A DNA stretch of 64,000 nucleotides, taken from the NCBI GenBank assembly GCA_007026445.1, contig VDMD01000099.1, positions 27,867 to 91,866 on the forward strand. Reading direction: 5' to 3'. Each line of letters begins with the position of its first letter. The first letter of the stretch is position 1. This stretch comes from Schizophyllum amplum (Eukaryota; Basidiomycota; Agaricomycetes; Agaricales; Schizophyllaceae). Shown piece after piece: positions 55,091 to 64,000 of the stretch. Under the pieces are notes generated by a model, which saw only the letters and a program-made list of their open reading frames with translations, made no database searches and had not been told where the DNA came from. The position numbers and the translations under genes were made by a program.

Positions 55091-56842
55091 CTACTCCATC
55101 GAGAGATCCTCCGGAGTACAGCCAGGCCAAGATGCCCTCCGAACCTCACGAGCGACATCATACCACGCATCTGCACACCTTTCGTCCAAGTCGCAGGCAT
55201 AGATGCAGCCCAGAGTCATGGCTGGGAAGATACTGGCCAGGAACTGCACTATGCCCTCGACGTCCGCATGATACGGAGTTACGTCCTGGACATTCAAATG
55301 CACAAGTCGTCCTTCAAGAACTTCGTGCTCGAGAAGTTGGACCGGTTCGGGTACCTCCTGCAAGTCGAGCGGCACATTGAGTATCGATAGCTCCGGGCAC
55401 CGCGTAGCGATGGGCACCAGCCCCGCAAGTGTCACCCGCGACATGTCTGGCTCCTCTCCAAAGCCCGTAGTTGCCGCTGTCCGGTTACGAAAGCAGAGGT
55501 AACTCAGTCTCGGCCACATAGCGGTGAGAACATCCAACGCGCCATTGATGTCTGCCTGCTCGTGGTTGAAAAAGACGGTCGTTCTCGTGATGTTCGGGAA
55601 TGCGCGCAAGGCCGAGAAGAGCTTGCGAGGGGGAACATCGTCACCGCGGCCTGTGGTGACACGTAGCGTGGTGAGCGTGCTGCGGTCGACGCGGTCACGC
55701 AAGAGACGGTAGAAACGTCTTGCGTCGTGCTGCCCGGTGCGCCAGCTCCCATCGTCTCCTGAGTATGATCGGAAGTCGTAATGCTCCAGTAAGCGCAGTT
55801 GCATCGGTTCTGAGGACATGGCACGCAGGACCTCGTAGGCATGATCAATGCCGCGCGTCTCTGACAGCAGGAGTGTGCGCAGCGCGCGAAACCCAGGTGC
55901 GGGTGCGGGTGGCTTGTTTGGGACAAGGCCGGGAGAGCGGAAGTAGTAGAGGTGAAGCTCTTCGAGAGACGCGAGATGCCGAAGGTAGGGAATCGCTTCG
56001 TAATTCTCCCCGGGAGATATAGTCAAGGAACAAATGTGGGATAGGGGCGCGAAGACGCCTAGAGTTTGGATAACAGTGAAGCCGACGCTACGAACGACCG
56101 CAAGAACGGCGTCGGTGTCGTTACTGCTCCATTGAACCTGCATATCGACTTTTTCGAAGGTTCCCCCTGCCTCCCCGCGCAGTGTGCGCACGTTGGGGAG
56201 CACTGGTCCTCGTCGCAAAACGCAAAGCAGAAGAGTTTGGTCGATCCTCGTAGGCACCCTTGGTATATGGTCCGAGTCTTCAAGCACCTTGATGCGAGAG
56301 GCATAGCTCATAAATCGGGCGTACTCGTCATCCGTCAGATTGCGCTTGGGATCTCGCAAGGTGAGAAGCTGCAGGGCAAGTTTGTCAACACAGAATAAAC
56401 AAAGCGAAGTGAAGCTACTCACCAGACGTTCAACATCGCACCTATACATTTTTGGTCCTCCGCACTCCGTGAGATATGGATGTACCCGCCATTCCCTGAG
56501 TACCACCCGTTTCTCCTCGATTCTTGGAAGGACGCGGAAGAGATTCGTGATCGTGTTTTGCTTCTCCCACAGTACGTCGAGTGCGACGTCGCTGACGGCC
56601 CGATTGACGGTGGCAAGACGGAGGAGGTCGGCGCGGCCAACCTCGGTGGCGAGAAGAGCCTTGCAGACCTCCAAGAATATATCGTATACCGAAACGAAAA
56701 GCGATCCGATGGAGCCGTCTGACTCGCGCACTGGTGAGACCGGCGTATCACTGGGTTGCTGGATAGGCGGAGCTCCCATGTCCACAGTCGCGACAGGATG
56801 CATCATTGCAGAGCCCGAGTTGAGAGATTCTATTGGCTCCAT
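55091..56842 (-). CDS. F-box/LRR-like protein, type A paralogue
   Basis: Exon 1 56423-56842, intron 56369-56422 (54 bp, GTGAGT...GCAG), exon 2 55091-56368; about 565 aa from the ATG matching the paralogue's MEP start. In-frame ATGs at 56887 and 56908 would add 15 or 22 residues. The intron is a multiple of three without stops, so it could also be read through. F-box-like region SVYDIFLEVCKALLATEVG and SDVALDVLWEKQNTITNLF, then leucine-rich body (FRALRTLLLSETRGIDHAYE, LFSALRAFPNITRTTVFFNH, VQFLASIFPAMTLGCIYACD). The frame is intact. The role is inferred to be SCF target recognition from the family. Confidence 0.8.
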   Translation of the reverse strand: MEPIESLNSGSAMMHPVATVDMGAPPIQQPSDTPVSPVRESDGSIGSLFVSVYDIFLEVCKALLATEVGRADLLRLATVNRAVSDVALDVLWEKQNTITNLFRVLPRIEEKRVVLREWRVHPYLTECGGPKMYRCDVERLVSSFTSLCLFCVDKLALQLLTLRDPKRNLTDDEYARFMSYASRIKVLEDSDHIPRVPTRIDQTLLLCVLRRGPVLPNVRTLRGEAGGTFEKVDMQVQWSSNDTDAVLAVVRSVGFTVIQTLGVFAPLSHICSLTISPGENYEAIPYLRHLASLEELHLYYFRSPGLVPNKPPAPAPGFRALRTLLLSETRGIDHAYEVLRAMSSEPMQLRLLEHYDFRSYSGDDGSWRTGQHDARRFYRLLRDRVDRSTLTTLRVTTGRGDDVPPRKLFSALRAFPNITRTTVFFNHEQADINGALDVLTAMWPRLSYLCFRNRTAATTGFGEEPDMSRVTLAGLVPIATRCPELSILNVPLDLQEVPEPVQLLEHEVLEGRLVHLNVQDVTPYHADVEGIVQFLASIFPAMTLGCIYACDLDERCADAWYDVAREVRRASWPGCTPEDLSME

Positions 56843-57009
56843 GTATTCTGGCGAAAGCCTTGAGAGCGCAGGGTTCGGAGTCGGCATCGTGAAAAGATTA
56901 AAAGTCAATGGTCCGAGAGAACGTGCGAAGGGGGGAAATTCGAGCTGAATTCGAGTCTCAAGTTTTGAAGGATGTTTTGGTATAAAGGGCCAGCAACGTG
57001 GAATTATCG

Positions 57010-57160
57010 CGTGACTCAGAACAAAGAGCAGGTGGTATCGACAGCGTTCGGCGCTGACTCGAATCGAACAAAGAAACGTGTCCGATCATTCCGATTCGTT
57101 CGGCCAGAGGCCACGTCAGGTGATCACAATCCCACGATCACGGCACTGCAAGTCGAACCT
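57010..57160 (-). promoter_or_regulatory. conserved upstream block of type-A F-box genes (copy 3)
   Basis: More diverged third copy: AACAAAGAAAC, GGCCACGTCAGGTGATCACA, ATCCCACGATCACG. Confidence 0.55.
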
Positions 57161-57231
57161 TGCTTATGTACCCTCGCGTTGCGCCTTGAAATAACCTAAC
57201 AGGCAGCAGACAGACAAGAAGACGGTTGAAT

Positions 57232-58430
57232 TCATGAACTTATTAGATGGCCTTCGGCTTTGGTCGATGTCTCCGAACACTCAGCCTCTCTCGCAGACAC
57301 AGCAGCGACTTGCTTTCGTATCAACGAAATAACTACTGTCCGGCTGTACTTCCGCTTTCGAGTATGATCAGCGGACGACGGTATAATCTTGGCCCGCGGT
57401 ACATCCTCCAGGCGCGATGTGGATGCCCTCACATCTGGCCCGGCGCCTTCGGCCTGAATAGGTGTCCATAATGATATAACCGGCGCTCATATCTATCGAA
57501 TACGGCAGAGGCTCCGAGTCGTTCATGGACTGCTCCAGGTCGCTCGTCGTCAAGAGAAGTCCGCTCCTCGATCTCTTGCGGCGCTTGCGCTTCCGGGCGC
57601 TATCGGTGGCCACTCGAGTATCCGAATGGCGCTTATCCAGGACGGCCAGTATATTGCTCTTCTGACGTACCATTTGAGCGACAGCATTGGCGGCGGTGGC
57701 CCGTGATCCGGCGGTCTGCGCTTCAGCGGCGGCGGCTCGTGCTTCAGCAGCGGCGGCCTGTGCTTCAGCAGCGGCGGCCTGTGCTTCAGCAGCGGCAGCC
57801 CTTGCATCGGCTGCAGATGCGCACGTGTTTGCTTGGCCTAGCGCCTCTTCCGCGTCGTGTCGTGCAACCCGCTCATGTGCAGCCGCCTCTTCCGCTTTCA
57901 GTCGTGCAGCACGCTCGGTCTCAGCCGCTTCTTCCGCGCGTGCAGTAGCGTGTTTCGCTTGCGCCAGAGCACCTTCAGAGAGCAACCTCGCTTCCTGGCT
58001 CGACGGTCAGCGCGTAAACCACATCTAATTGACAGTCACGCACCCTAGTCTCGGTCAACTGCAGCGCTCTTTCCAAGGTCGCCAGCTCCTTTCCTTATTG
58101 AGAATCTCGAGGGCTCGTTCCTCAGAGCGGCGAGCTGTGTCCTCTGAGTATCGATCTTGGAGTAGCTGTACTGCAGCTCCACGTTTTTGTCCTCGAGTTC
58201 CCCGATCATCTCTTCCAAATTGGCGTTCGTCGCAGTCAGGCGTAGATTACTGCTCTGCAGGTCATGCTGAGGATTGCGTGAGCAAACGAGCGCACGGGCG
58301 AACGCGTACACGCACCTTGACCTGCCGAAGTTCGGCGCTCAAGCTATCCCGATCTGCCTGCATCGCGTGTAGGGAATTGAAAGCTCTTTGCAGCACACGC
58401 AGCTCTTAGGGCACGGGGAAACAATCAAAA
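57232..58430 (-). pseudogene. truncated copy of the coiled-coil/GATA-like gene
   Basis: Same order as the gene at 48.6-51.9 kb. DRDSLSAELRQVK ends at a GTGCGT donor exactly like AELEQVK in the intact gene. Next come coiled-coil exons (LEEMIGELEDKNVELQ, then AEAQAAAAEAQAAAAEA) and HTRKRKYSRTVVISLIRKQV, matching the basic KRKRSPVAVDRSLTRKR. Frames change near 58120, 58100 and 58030. Most of the linker, the N-terminus and the zinc finger are missing. It sits upstream of the 55-kb F-box gene just as the intact copy sits upstream of the 46-kb one. Confidence 0.7.
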
Positions 58431-59185
58431 AGCTGAGCGATGGACGAGAGGGAGCCAGTGGTAAATGGGCCAGTGACAGCAGAGGTGAGAAAGAATCGAA
58501 TGGTCCCTGCTCCGGTACTTGCGGACGATATCATTCAGTATAAGCTTGCATGCAGAGACGCCGCAGATGGTGGGGACAGGGCGGGGATGATACGCGCTCT
58601 TGTCCGACTCACAGCAACGCCGCCCTCTGGCTCACACCGGATGCCTGATCGTGGTGCAATAATCTGAGTCTTTGGGACCCGCCATGTAGTCGTAAGCGTT
58701 GACCTGAAGGCTTTGCTCTGAGCGCGTGAGGGGCGGCGCAGACAAGGACGCCGCAAAGGCACCGCCGATAGCCGGTCCGGTCGATCCGATGCCTTGTTCT
58801 TGCCATCATGGCGGCTTCCTCTTGTTCTCGACAATCACCATGGACTCCTCCTCTTTCTTGTTCTCCTCTCTAATCCTGTCTGATGCACTACTGAAGGCTC
58901 CCTACCAATTCATCATGACCTATGTACTCTGATCGAGCGTCTCCAACTGCGACGAACTTGAACCATACGCAATTCAATCACGACCTTCTCTTCGTTCCAC
59001 TGGCGCTACTTAACCACTGGCTGGCAAGCAGTGTGAACTGATAATTTGTATTGGCTCGCCTTTGTCGCTCCTTTCGACAGCATATACGCAAGACCGCTCT
59101 TTAAGTGCATGGACCTTCTGTGGTGGCATGCGTACGCGTGCTCGCGGTGGCGGCTGACGCGCAGTGGCAGAGTCCTCTCCCCACC
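58431..59185. other. intergenic region, no gene seen
   Basis: Short frames on both strands without conserved motifs. It leads into the Zn2Cys6 gene. Confidence 0.45.
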
Positions 59186-59940
59186 ATGTCTACAACCCAT
59201 ATTTCTTTCCCAGAGTCGTTTGCGCGATCTGAGGCGCCTCCCGCGCACATTGCTCCACTCGACGCTGCCGGCAAGCGCCGTGTGCCGTGCTCTTTCAAGT
59301 ATGATTCATCCACCGAATTGAGCATACAGCCCTCGGCCACCCGTGTCACTGCACGTCAGGAGTCACGACCACCTGTTACAAAGCCTCGTGTGCCAGCGTG
59401 AGTTGTCCAACCCTCACTCGTATCCTTTGACTCATCTTCCGACGTAGAAAAGAGACTACACACGGCCAGGAACTTCCCGCAGACCGCGCCAAGGGCGCCG
59501 CGCGCGCAAAGAGCGGCTGCTATACCTGTCGCGTCCGCCGCAAGGTTCGCACTGGCCCCCCCGCACCTCTGCCACCCGCTCACCACCCTCAGAAATGCGA
59601 CGAGGAGCGCGATGAGGACGGCCACTGCCGCACCTGCACGCGCCTCCGACTTCAATGTCTCGGATTCGGCACCAAGCTCCCCGAATATCTCCGCGTCAGT
59701 AGCGCCCGCCTCTTTTTCCGCGCCCTCTCCCGCACGCTTACCCACCGACAGAACATCGATACAGTCAACGAGATGCGCGACAAGATCAAGCTCCATCTTG
59801 ACACGAACAACATGATCAAGCGCCTTGCTGGCAGCAGCGCTCTGGACGACCGTCCCGTCTGCGTGCTCCACGAAGGCGCTGACCCTGAACGCACACCCTC
59901 CCCGAAGCGTTCGTCCTGCACGCTCCACGTCCTCCAATAG
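59186..59940 (+). CDS. short Zn2Cys6 (Gal4-type) zinc-cluster protein
   Basis: Four exons: 59186-59397, 59448-59544, 59593-59694, 59752-59940, with introns of 50, 48 and 57 bp; 199 aa. The zinc cluster spans exons 2-3, about residues 95-125: SGCYTCRVRRK|KCDEERDEDGHC, RTCTRLRLQCLGFG. This is C-x2-C-x6-C-x9-C-x2-C-x6-C as in fungal transcription factors. After the 57-bp intron comes VNEMRDKIKLHLDTNNMIKR, usual just behind the cluster in this subgroup. The frame stops soon afterwards, so the large fungal regulatory domain is absent. It may be a truncated regulator or a stand-alone DNA-binding protein; a missed downstream exon is possible. Confidence 0.8.
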
Positions 59941-60019
59941 ATTGAGCGTACAATCCTCGGGCGCCGTTGGTACTGCCTGTGAGCGTCTGAAGCCAGTCCC
60001 ACTCGATTTTACGCCTCAT

Positions 60020-60664
60020 ATGCAACGGTTGGTGATCACAACACTCAATCATCATTGCCTGATGTCCTTTCTTTCTAGCAGAGAACAGCCTACGGTCTGC
60101 AGCAGGGTCGTCGACAGCGAGCGGCCGGCGCGCAACGATGTGCAGGCTGTTACGCCGGAGATCAACTTAGAGGTATACGTCCCGAGGGACAGGCGCACGC
60201 TCGAGAAATGGAAAGTTATGGCTACGCGCCACGGCATGGACGTCAACGACTTCCTTCCATACATCGCGGACGTGCGCACAAAATGCGAGATCGAGGACGC
60301 GACCCACCACTGCGGCAACAAGGATATGTCACGCGACGAAGCGCAGGCGCACTTGAAAGAGTACCTCACCGCCGTGTTCGGAAGAGGTCAGTCTGCTGGG
60401 AAAACGGCGTCATGTGCATGGAAGGGTTGCGATGACTCTACGGGCAAGGACAAGGACAAGGCGACCTTGCGAAGGCATATGACGCGTACGAGGGGCGGGG
60501 CACACTTCAAGATTAATCTGGTTCAGTGTCGATGGTGCGGGGTGGTGAAGGATCGACTACAGTTTGTGTACGATCACCTGGTCAAAGATCAATGCGGGCC
60601 TCTGCAAGAAGTGTTGGATGCACGCGCGAAGGAGAGGCAGGCGCTCGAGGAGCTATCCTCATAG
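60020..60664 (+). CDS. C2H2-like zinc-finger protein, shorter paralogue
   Basis: Single open frame of 214 aa from the ATG at 60020; an upstream exon cannot be excluded. It carries the block PRDRRTLEKWKVMATRHG, NDFLPYIADVRTKCEI, aligned with RPGDHKARQKYRNFAEKHG, ELLPFRVFYRVRCEI of the 28.9-30.9-kb protein. Cys/His fingers follow: CAWKGCDDSTG with LRRHMTRTRGGAH, then CRWCGVVKDRLQFVYDH. The low-complexity N-terminal part of the larger paralogue is missing. Nucleic-acid binding is inferred from the fingers. Confidence 0.7.
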   Translation: MQRLVITTLNHHCLMSFLSSREQPTVCSRVVDSERPARNDVQAVTPEINLEVYVPRDRRTLEKWKVMATRHGMDVNDFLPYIADVRTKCEIEDATHHCGNKDMSRDEAQAHLKEYLTAVFGRGQSAGKTASCAWKGCDDSTGKDKDKATLRRHMTRTRGGAHFKINLVQCRWCGVVKDRLQFVYDHLVKDQCGPLQEVLDARAKERQALEELSS

Positions 60665-60998
60665 GACCGTCAACCCGTACGGCATGTAATATTATACACT
60701 AACGCGCGCCGCGCCCGGCCTCAATACCAGTTTTTGCTCGTGTACCTTCTTGTTGAACGCCCCCTCTTGTGTATCTGCTACTAATGTGAGATGATGTCGC
60801 CCTCCCGGGGGGATAGCCGCCTAAGTGTGAGGCGTGCCAAGGGTTTTCTTTTCGCTCAAGTTGTACGTTGAGTATAGCTAGGTGTCTCCAATAAAGAACC
60901 TCTTATTTGCACAATCGTCGTCGTCTTGTATGATGCATAAATTAACCATTATTTGGAGACAGAAACTGCATGGAATATGTCACTATTACAACAAAAGG
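60665..60998. other. intergenic region, no gene seen
   Basis: About 330 bp between convergent 3' ends. Relatively AT-rich, no repeats of note. Confidence 0.5.
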
Positions 60999-62929
60999 CT
61001 ACTTCGGCGCTCTGCCGGTGACGGTCTCACCCGCCTGATTAATCAGGTGTTCAACATTTTTCCACCCATCGTCCACTGTCGCAACAGCATCGCACGCACT
61101 GACGAACTGTACTGACGGAAATATACTGACCAGAAATGCAGCTACTTCGACAGCCTTGTCACCTACAACCGCCTTTCCCACATCGATGCCGACCTGGCGC
61201 GCCACCGACAGATGAGCAGTGTCATGCTCCAGAGGTCGAGGAATATGATCCTCGTCTACTCGGAGTGGGATGGACAAGATGCGCAGACGAGGGCATCGTC
61301 GTGCGAGCGGGGAAAGACCGGCCAATGTCGCGTACCGGCGCGTCTCCATATAGGGATCCTGAAAATCTTGGTGTTCGATGTCCGGAAATGGATCATTCTC
61401 TAAGGAGAATTTTCTGAGCGCAGGCCAGGCGTGCGTGAGCACATCGAGCACCTCGTCTACGTCGACAACGGGCGAGCCTGCCAGATTGACGCACGCTTCG
61501 TGTACGTTGGGAACGCGCACAGGTCGGCGAACATCTCCCTCGCAGACTCGTGGTGCCGACAGCGCGCGGTCGTCACCGCAAGGTCTTCGAGGTATCCAGG
61601 ATCCAGGCGGGCGCGTAGTTCCCGGAATAGATCATGTGCCGGCGTATGGTCAAGGTCGGTGGAGACGGATGGCCTCTGGCAGCTTCGGTGAAGAAATGCG
61701 CGCAGGCGAAGCGGCTGGGGAGGACATGTGGAATAATATCACACGAGCATCTACAATGTTATGTCGCCATGTCCCGGATATGCCTAGCGAGCGCAGCGCC
61801 CGGAAGCCTGGCTTTAAAGGACGCTGATCAACACCTTTGATAAGTTTTCGGACGACGATGAGGTGCAGTTTCTCGAGGAATGGTAGATCGCGGAGATGCG
61901 AAAGCACCGAGAGGCGGCGATCGGGATGCATGGTGATTTCCCGTATGTGGGCGAGTGGGCAGAGTTGGCCAGCATACCCAGGCCCTACGTCTCGCCTGCC
62001 AAAAAGCCGGACATGGTCGTTGCCGAGGTGGGGAACGTCGGTGAGGTGGCCGCCGTGTAGAGGCAGAGCCTGCCTCGAGAGGTTCACGACACGAGCTTGC
62101 GGCAGGAGGGGTCCACGACGGAGAGCAGCGCAGAACAGAGCACTGTCAACGAGAATCGTGTTCGGGTCCCCGAGCCAATAACTCATAGGTTCAAAGGTTC
62201 TGATGCGTGCGGCGTAGCGACTGAACGTCTCGTACTCATCGTCAGTGAGCGCGAGCTGATTTGGGTCACAGCCCTTTTCTTCGCACACACCATCGTCGGA
62301 CCTTTCAGAGCTACTGTATTCGGAGCCGCCATCGTCTGACGCATCCTGATCGCTGGGTTCTTCGTCGTAGTTGGGTCCGTGGTCCCTACTTGTCTCGCTG
62401 TTGTCGCTTACGAGTTGATGATCGCACGGGATCTTCAGAACCTGGAAGACCACAGCAGTAAGCACCCGGGCAAGGAATCCTTCAAGTGACGCACCGTCAT
62501 AGTCATCAACACTGTCAAACTCCGGTTGAAGAACCCATGAACCTCCTGGCCCTCGCTATACCGTCTCAATCTCACAAAGCGGCGCTCTACTCGTGCGATG
62601 GTCTTGAAAAGCGGCGCCAAACTCGTCTGCTTCTCCCAGAGTACATCGAGAGCGATGCTGCTGACGAAGCGGGAGACCGTGGTGAGAGCCGCCAGGCCAT
62701 GGGGATACGATAGCTTGGATACGATCTTGCAGATCTCGAGGATGATTTCGTAGATGAATGCTACGTGACTGGCAGCAGTCGAGAGCGTAGAAGCTGCTCG
62801 ATGTGGCGTGGTAGCGTCCGAAGGAGTCTTCTGCAATTGAAGAAGGGGAGGATCGATGAACTCTGCGGACCCAGTCGACGTCGCCACCTGCGGTGCTGAG
62901 CTCGGCAGGCCTGATGATGGACGTGCCAT
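60999..62929 (-). pseudogene. F-box/LRR-like gene, type C, frameshifted
   Basis: Exon 1 62495-62929 (ATG 62929; AFIYEIILEICKIVSKLS, SSIALDVLWEKQTSLAPLF), 53-bp intron 62442-62494 (GTGCGT donor), exon 2 from 62441. Exon 2 has an acidic insert (SDDGGSEYSSSERSDDG) and then the leucine-rich body. The frame is lost at about 61725 (FHMSS then out of phase). It is restored only about 210 bp further on by a second one-base shift near 61510 (PNVHEACVNLAGSPVVDVDE). The C-terminus is ETVTGRAPK. Both shifts fall in C-rich runs, so sequencing error has to be excluded. Confidence 0.7.
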
Positions 62930-63195
62930 CGGGTAGCCAAGTCTTAACGCGAGTCGTGGTCAGCGTCAAACAAGAGAGCAGGCCCAGAACGTTGGACACG
63001 TTGACGCGCGGCGTGACCGTACGAAGCAGGTTCTGATGTGTCACGAGCTTCGGGACCGGCGATACAACGCGCACGTGGCTCAGAGCGCAACAAAGTTGAA
63101 TTTCGGTTGAAGTGATAGAAAAGGTCAAGGATACGCCCGCGGTATGTAACATTTTGGCGATGAAGACATTGATGAAGACTTGTGTCTGTCCTGTC
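62930..63195. other. upstream flank of the type-C F-box copy
   Basis: No feature supported. An open frame crossing here is antisense or 5' extension and lacks a conserved start. Confidence 0.4.
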
Positions 63196-64000
63196 CTACA
63201 GTATGTCCTTATGCTTCACCTTCCGCTCAACCTCTTCCCATCTCTCAATCACCTCGGAGCCCGCGTCGCAAGCAGAGATGAATCGCAGTGACGGGAATAG
63301 GCTCGCTATGAACGCGGCTACCTCATCGACCCTGTTGCCCACATCCCCTTGCCCAACATCTACGCCGATATGGCGCGTCGCAAACACGTTCGCGACGGCG
63401 GGCTCTAGAGGTCGAGGGATAGCACGAGACTCCGAGCGTATCTGCAGCGGTACAGATACCACCGTCAGACGAGGACACCGCAGCGCGAGAGGAGCGAGCC
63501 CGGTGAGAGATCCGTGCCGGCGCGTCTCCGAGTTCGGGTCCTCGAGAAGCGCGTGTCGGAAGCTCTCATTGGGATTGTTCTGAATGAAGATCTTCTCCAA
63601 GCTAGGCCAGGCGGACGTAATCACATCGAGCACCTCGTCGACGTCGATGCCCGGCGAGTGTGCGAGGCGAATATTCGCGACGCGAACGTTGGGGAAGGCG
63701 CAAGGTCTTTCAGCAGCGACCTCGCGGGCTCGTACAGTATGCAGCGTGGAGTAGAGACGGTGAGCTGCTCTAGGTATTCGAGGTCCAGCCGTGCGCGCAG
63801 CTCTCGAAACAAGTCGTGCGCGGACTTGCAATCAGCTGCGCTGACCATATCGTGCTTGTTTCGATGGGAAAAGGCGCGCAAGCGAAGCGGCTCCGAGGAC
63901 AGTCGGATAAGATTGTTCGAGCATGGTCAAGGCGCGAGGTCCCCGAGATGCTGAGCGAGCGCAGCGCACGGAAGCCCGCTCGCGCAGGACTGGCTGCTTT
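63196..64000 (-). pseudogene. second type-C F-box/LRR-like copy, frameshifted, cut by the window edge
   Basis: Only the C-terminal part is inside the window. From the edge: GFRALRSLSISGTSRLDHAR, a shift near 63920, LIRLSSEPLRLRAFSHRN, ARLDLEYLEQLTVSTPRC, a one-base loss near 63697, then AFPNVRVANIRLAHSPGIDV to the stop at 63196 (EVERKVKHKDIL). It aligns along its length with the copy at 61.0-61.8 kb. Both lack one base within the same ten-base stretch before FPNV. Confidence 0.65.

Noticed and set aside
60999..64000. Programmed frameshifting as the reason for matching shifts in two F-box copies
   Set aside because: The missing bases differ, each copy has a second shift elsewhere, and no slippery site or structure is evident; decay or sequence error is simpler.

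Overview
The window looks like nuclear DNA of an agaricomycete fungus, most likely a polypore-type mushroom. Genes are cut by many short introns (about 46-75 bp) with donors such as GTGCGT, GTACGT and GTGAGT. Both tRNA genes carry introns. The gene content (F-box/LRR-like, BTB and MYND families, Zn2Cys6 and C2H2-like proteins, a Dal5-type transporter) is typical of these genomes. Species cannot be told from sequence alone.

Layout. 1-0.9 kb is minisatellites. 1.1-1.7 kb is an isochorismatase-like gene on the minus strand. tRNA-Arg(CCG) lies at 2.4 kb. 2.6-4.7 kb is low-complexity repeats ending in a scrap of a MYND-family gene. A wrecked F-box gene lies at 5.0-6.9 kb. 7.4-11.8 kb is the left arm of an inverted duplication (145-aa gene, dead BTB gene, intact F-box gene). 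12.4-18.2 kb is one large gene for a disordered protein. 19.2-21.5 kb is a 14-exon MFS transporter. 22.2-24.3 kb is protein phosphatase methylesterase. tRNA-Gly(TCC) lies at 24.4 kb. 24.7-28.6 kb holds a hAT-like element and a MYND gene broken by a second inverted-repeat element. 28.9-30.9 kb is a C2H2-like zinc-finger gene. 31-34.7 kb has minisatellites and no convincing gene. 34.7-38.2 kb is a TopBP1/Dpb11/Rad4-type BRCT gene, followed by a small TA-flanked MITE. 39.3-40.8 kb is an aldo/keto reductase. 41.0-46.0 kb is the right arm of the inverted duplication. 46.1-51.9 kb is an F-box gene plus a coiled-coil/GATA-like gene, and a partly decayed second copy of this pair lies at 55.1-58.4 kb. 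A decayed MYND paralogue lies between them (52.7-54.6 kb). A short Zn2Cys6 protein and a second C2H2-like gene follow (59.2-60.7 kb), then two frameshifted F-box genes (61.0-64.0 kb), the last running off the window.

Conserved housekeeping genes (methylesterase, BRCT checkpoint protein, aldo/keto reductase, transporter, tRNAs) therefore sit among fast-changing paralogue families that are being duplicated, inverted, hit by mobile elements and killed. The most unusual signal is tandem repeats made from coding ends: in three unrelated genes the repeat unit contains the gene's own last codons and stop codon. Exon joins were worked out by eye from splice signals and reading phase. No database or alignment program was used, so names rest on recognised motifs.
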